The notes beneath the pieces were generated by a model. That model did not search any database, was not told the origin of the DNA, and saw nothing but the letters and a program-made list of their open reading frames with translations. Position numbers and translations under genes: made by a program. From NCBI GenBank assembly GCA_017539385.1, contig JAFYHC010000011.1:1-32220 (forward strand): 32,220 nucleotides of DNA. Direction: 5' to 3'. Positions 31,237 to 32,220 of the stretch are shown here, in pieces (positions within the stretch are counted from its first letter, which is position 1; every line of letters begins with the position of its first letter). The DNA comes from Solobacterium sp. (GTDB taxonomy: Bacteria; Bacillota_I; Bacilli_A; Erysipelotrichales; Erysipelotrichaceae).

Positions 31237-32220
31237 ATGCAAAAAACAAACAAAAGGGTATTGAGTATTCTGCTAACATTCATGATGATACTGGGGTCAC
31301 TTCCGGCTTCCGTGCTGAATGTCCGCGCAGAAGAAGATTCTTCTCCGGAAACAACAGCAGAAACGATTTCGGAAGAGGAACAGGACGAAACTTCTGCTGA
31401 GGGGGCAGAAGTCGAACAGCCGGAAGAAGCAGCTGTTGAAGAGACAGCGGAACAGCCGCAGGAAACAGCTCCGGAAATTCCGGAAGTAACTGCTGATGAG
31501 GAAACTTTGGACGAACTCCCGGCAGAGAAAGAAGTTGAGGTGACGTCCGAAGAACTGGCTGAAGAAGAAACGGATGAGATTCTGTATCCTGCATTCCGCG
31601 GCACCGCAGCGATCGACGGCATCACGGTTTCCGTATCTGCCGAAGAAGGCGTGTTCCCGGAAGGTTCCGTTCTTCTTGTGAAGCGTATTTCTGCCGAAGA
31701 ACAGCAGTTCGTGGAACAGGCAGTAGAGAACATGCGTGCGGAAGACGCAAAAGTAGCTGCTTCCTATACGTTTGATATCAAAGTACTGGGTCCGGAAGGA
31801 AATGAAATCCAGCCCGCGGACGGTCATTCTGTAACAGTTGCGTTCGCCGCTGCGGAAGTCATGGATCAGAACCTGAACGCTGCCGTTTACCATGTTGCCG
31901 ACGGAGAGGCACAGATGCTGGATACCAGCAGTACCGGAAACACAGTAGCAGCTGTATCCGACGGATTCTCTTACTATACCGTCGAATTTACGTACGGAAC
32001 CATGCAGTATGTACTGCCCGGTGAAGGAACCGTTGAACTCAGCACGATCCTGAGTGCATTGGGACTGACTGGTGAAGTGACAGATGCTGTAAGCAGTGCG
32101 CCGGAGTATTTCTCTGTTGAGAATACCGACGGTACATGGAAAGTCATTTCCCATAAATCCTTTACATCGGAAGAAACCCTGACAGTTACGATCAACGGTA
32201 TTGAATATGTCATTGCCGTA
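31237..32220 (+). CDS. Large secreted surface protein, N-terminal part only (runs off the window)
   Basis: The first 328 codons are open to the window edge. A signal peptide (MQKTNKR, hydrophobic core, VRAEE-type cleavage near residue 31) is followed by an acidic Glu/Ala/Pro/Thr-rich low-complexity stretch (about 32-115). A beta-rich domain follows, ending in VSDGFSYYTVEF, then a module with GTVELSTILSALGLTGEVTD and LTVTINGIEYVIAV. This order is familiar from giant repeat-containing surface proteins of gut Bacillota. No enzymatic motif is visible in this part. AGGAGG lies 8 nt before the ATG. Its role (adhesion or other) cannot be judged without the rest. Confidence 0.9.
   Translation, partial: MQKTNKRVLSILLTFMMILGSLPASVLNVRAEEDSSPETTAETISEEEQDETSAEGAEVEQPEEAAVEETAEQPQETAPEIPEVTADEETLDELPAEKEVEVTSEELAEEETDEILYPAFRGTAAIDGITVSVSAEEGVFPEGSVLLVKRISAEEQQFVEQAVENMRAEDAKVAASYTFDIKVLGPEGNEIQPADGHSVTVAFAAAEVMDQNLNAAVYHVADGEAQMLDTSSTGNTVAAVSDGFSYYTVEFTYGTMQYVLPGEGTVELSTILSALGLTGEVTDAVSSAPEYFSVENTDGTWKVISHKSFTSEETLTVTINGIEYVIAV

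Overview
The window looks like chromosomal DNA of a low-to-mid GC Bacillota (Firmicutes) bacterium. An anaerobic gut member of the Erysipelotrichales or a related Clostridia-like group is the best guess. The reasons are strong AGGAGG ribosome binding sites, Gram-positive secreted proteins with Ala-Glu-rich mature N-termini, a lactocepin-like S8 protease ending in BIG2 and DUF4214 domains, a QueT transporter, an RpiR-controlled PTS permease, and several oxygen-sensitive Fe-S/flavin oxidoreductases. The taxonomic call is inference. I saw no rRNA, tRNA, CRISPR array, insertion sequence or phage gene.

Layout. Positions 1-5807 (minus) hold a very large secreted subtilisin-like protease cut by the left edge. 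Positions 5947-8186 (minus) are a tight four-gene operon: small membrane protein, alpha/beta hydrolase, DUF1349 protein, DUF2200 protein. Positions 8276-10827 (minus) are a cell-envelope operon: VanY-type D,D-carboxypeptidase, CapA-like protein, NimA-like flavin-fold protein. Positions 10979-11600 hold queT behind a candidate preQ1-I riboswitch. Positions 11800-14344 (minus) are an S9 peptidase and a Nudix hydrolase, divergent from a cytoplasmic 5'-nucleotidase-like phosphoesterase (14477-15997). A small membrane protein follows.

Positions 16750-22445 form a redox neighbourhood. An Fe-S/FMN/FAD enoate-reductase-like enzyme (minus) diverges from a plus-strand run of an aldo/keto reductase with two 4Fe-4S motifs, a second aldo/keto reductase with a lipoprotein-like N-terminus, a DUF6273 protein and an Fe-S flavoprotein. 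Next come an AraC regulator that appears to be leaderless, a divergent metallo-beta-lactamase-fold protein, a staphylococcal-type lipase without a signal peptide, and a 5'-truncated RraA-family remnant.

Positions 25865-31000 are the most unusual part. A two-domain protein with a macro-like N-terminus and a C-terminal TIR domain is translationally coupled to an RpiR-type regulator. This pair diverges from an orphan PTS EIIC gene, an MBL-fold hydrolase and an AEC transporter, across an intergenic region full of GAAT/ATTC inverted repeats. The window ends in the N-terminal part of another large secreted surface protein (31237 onward).
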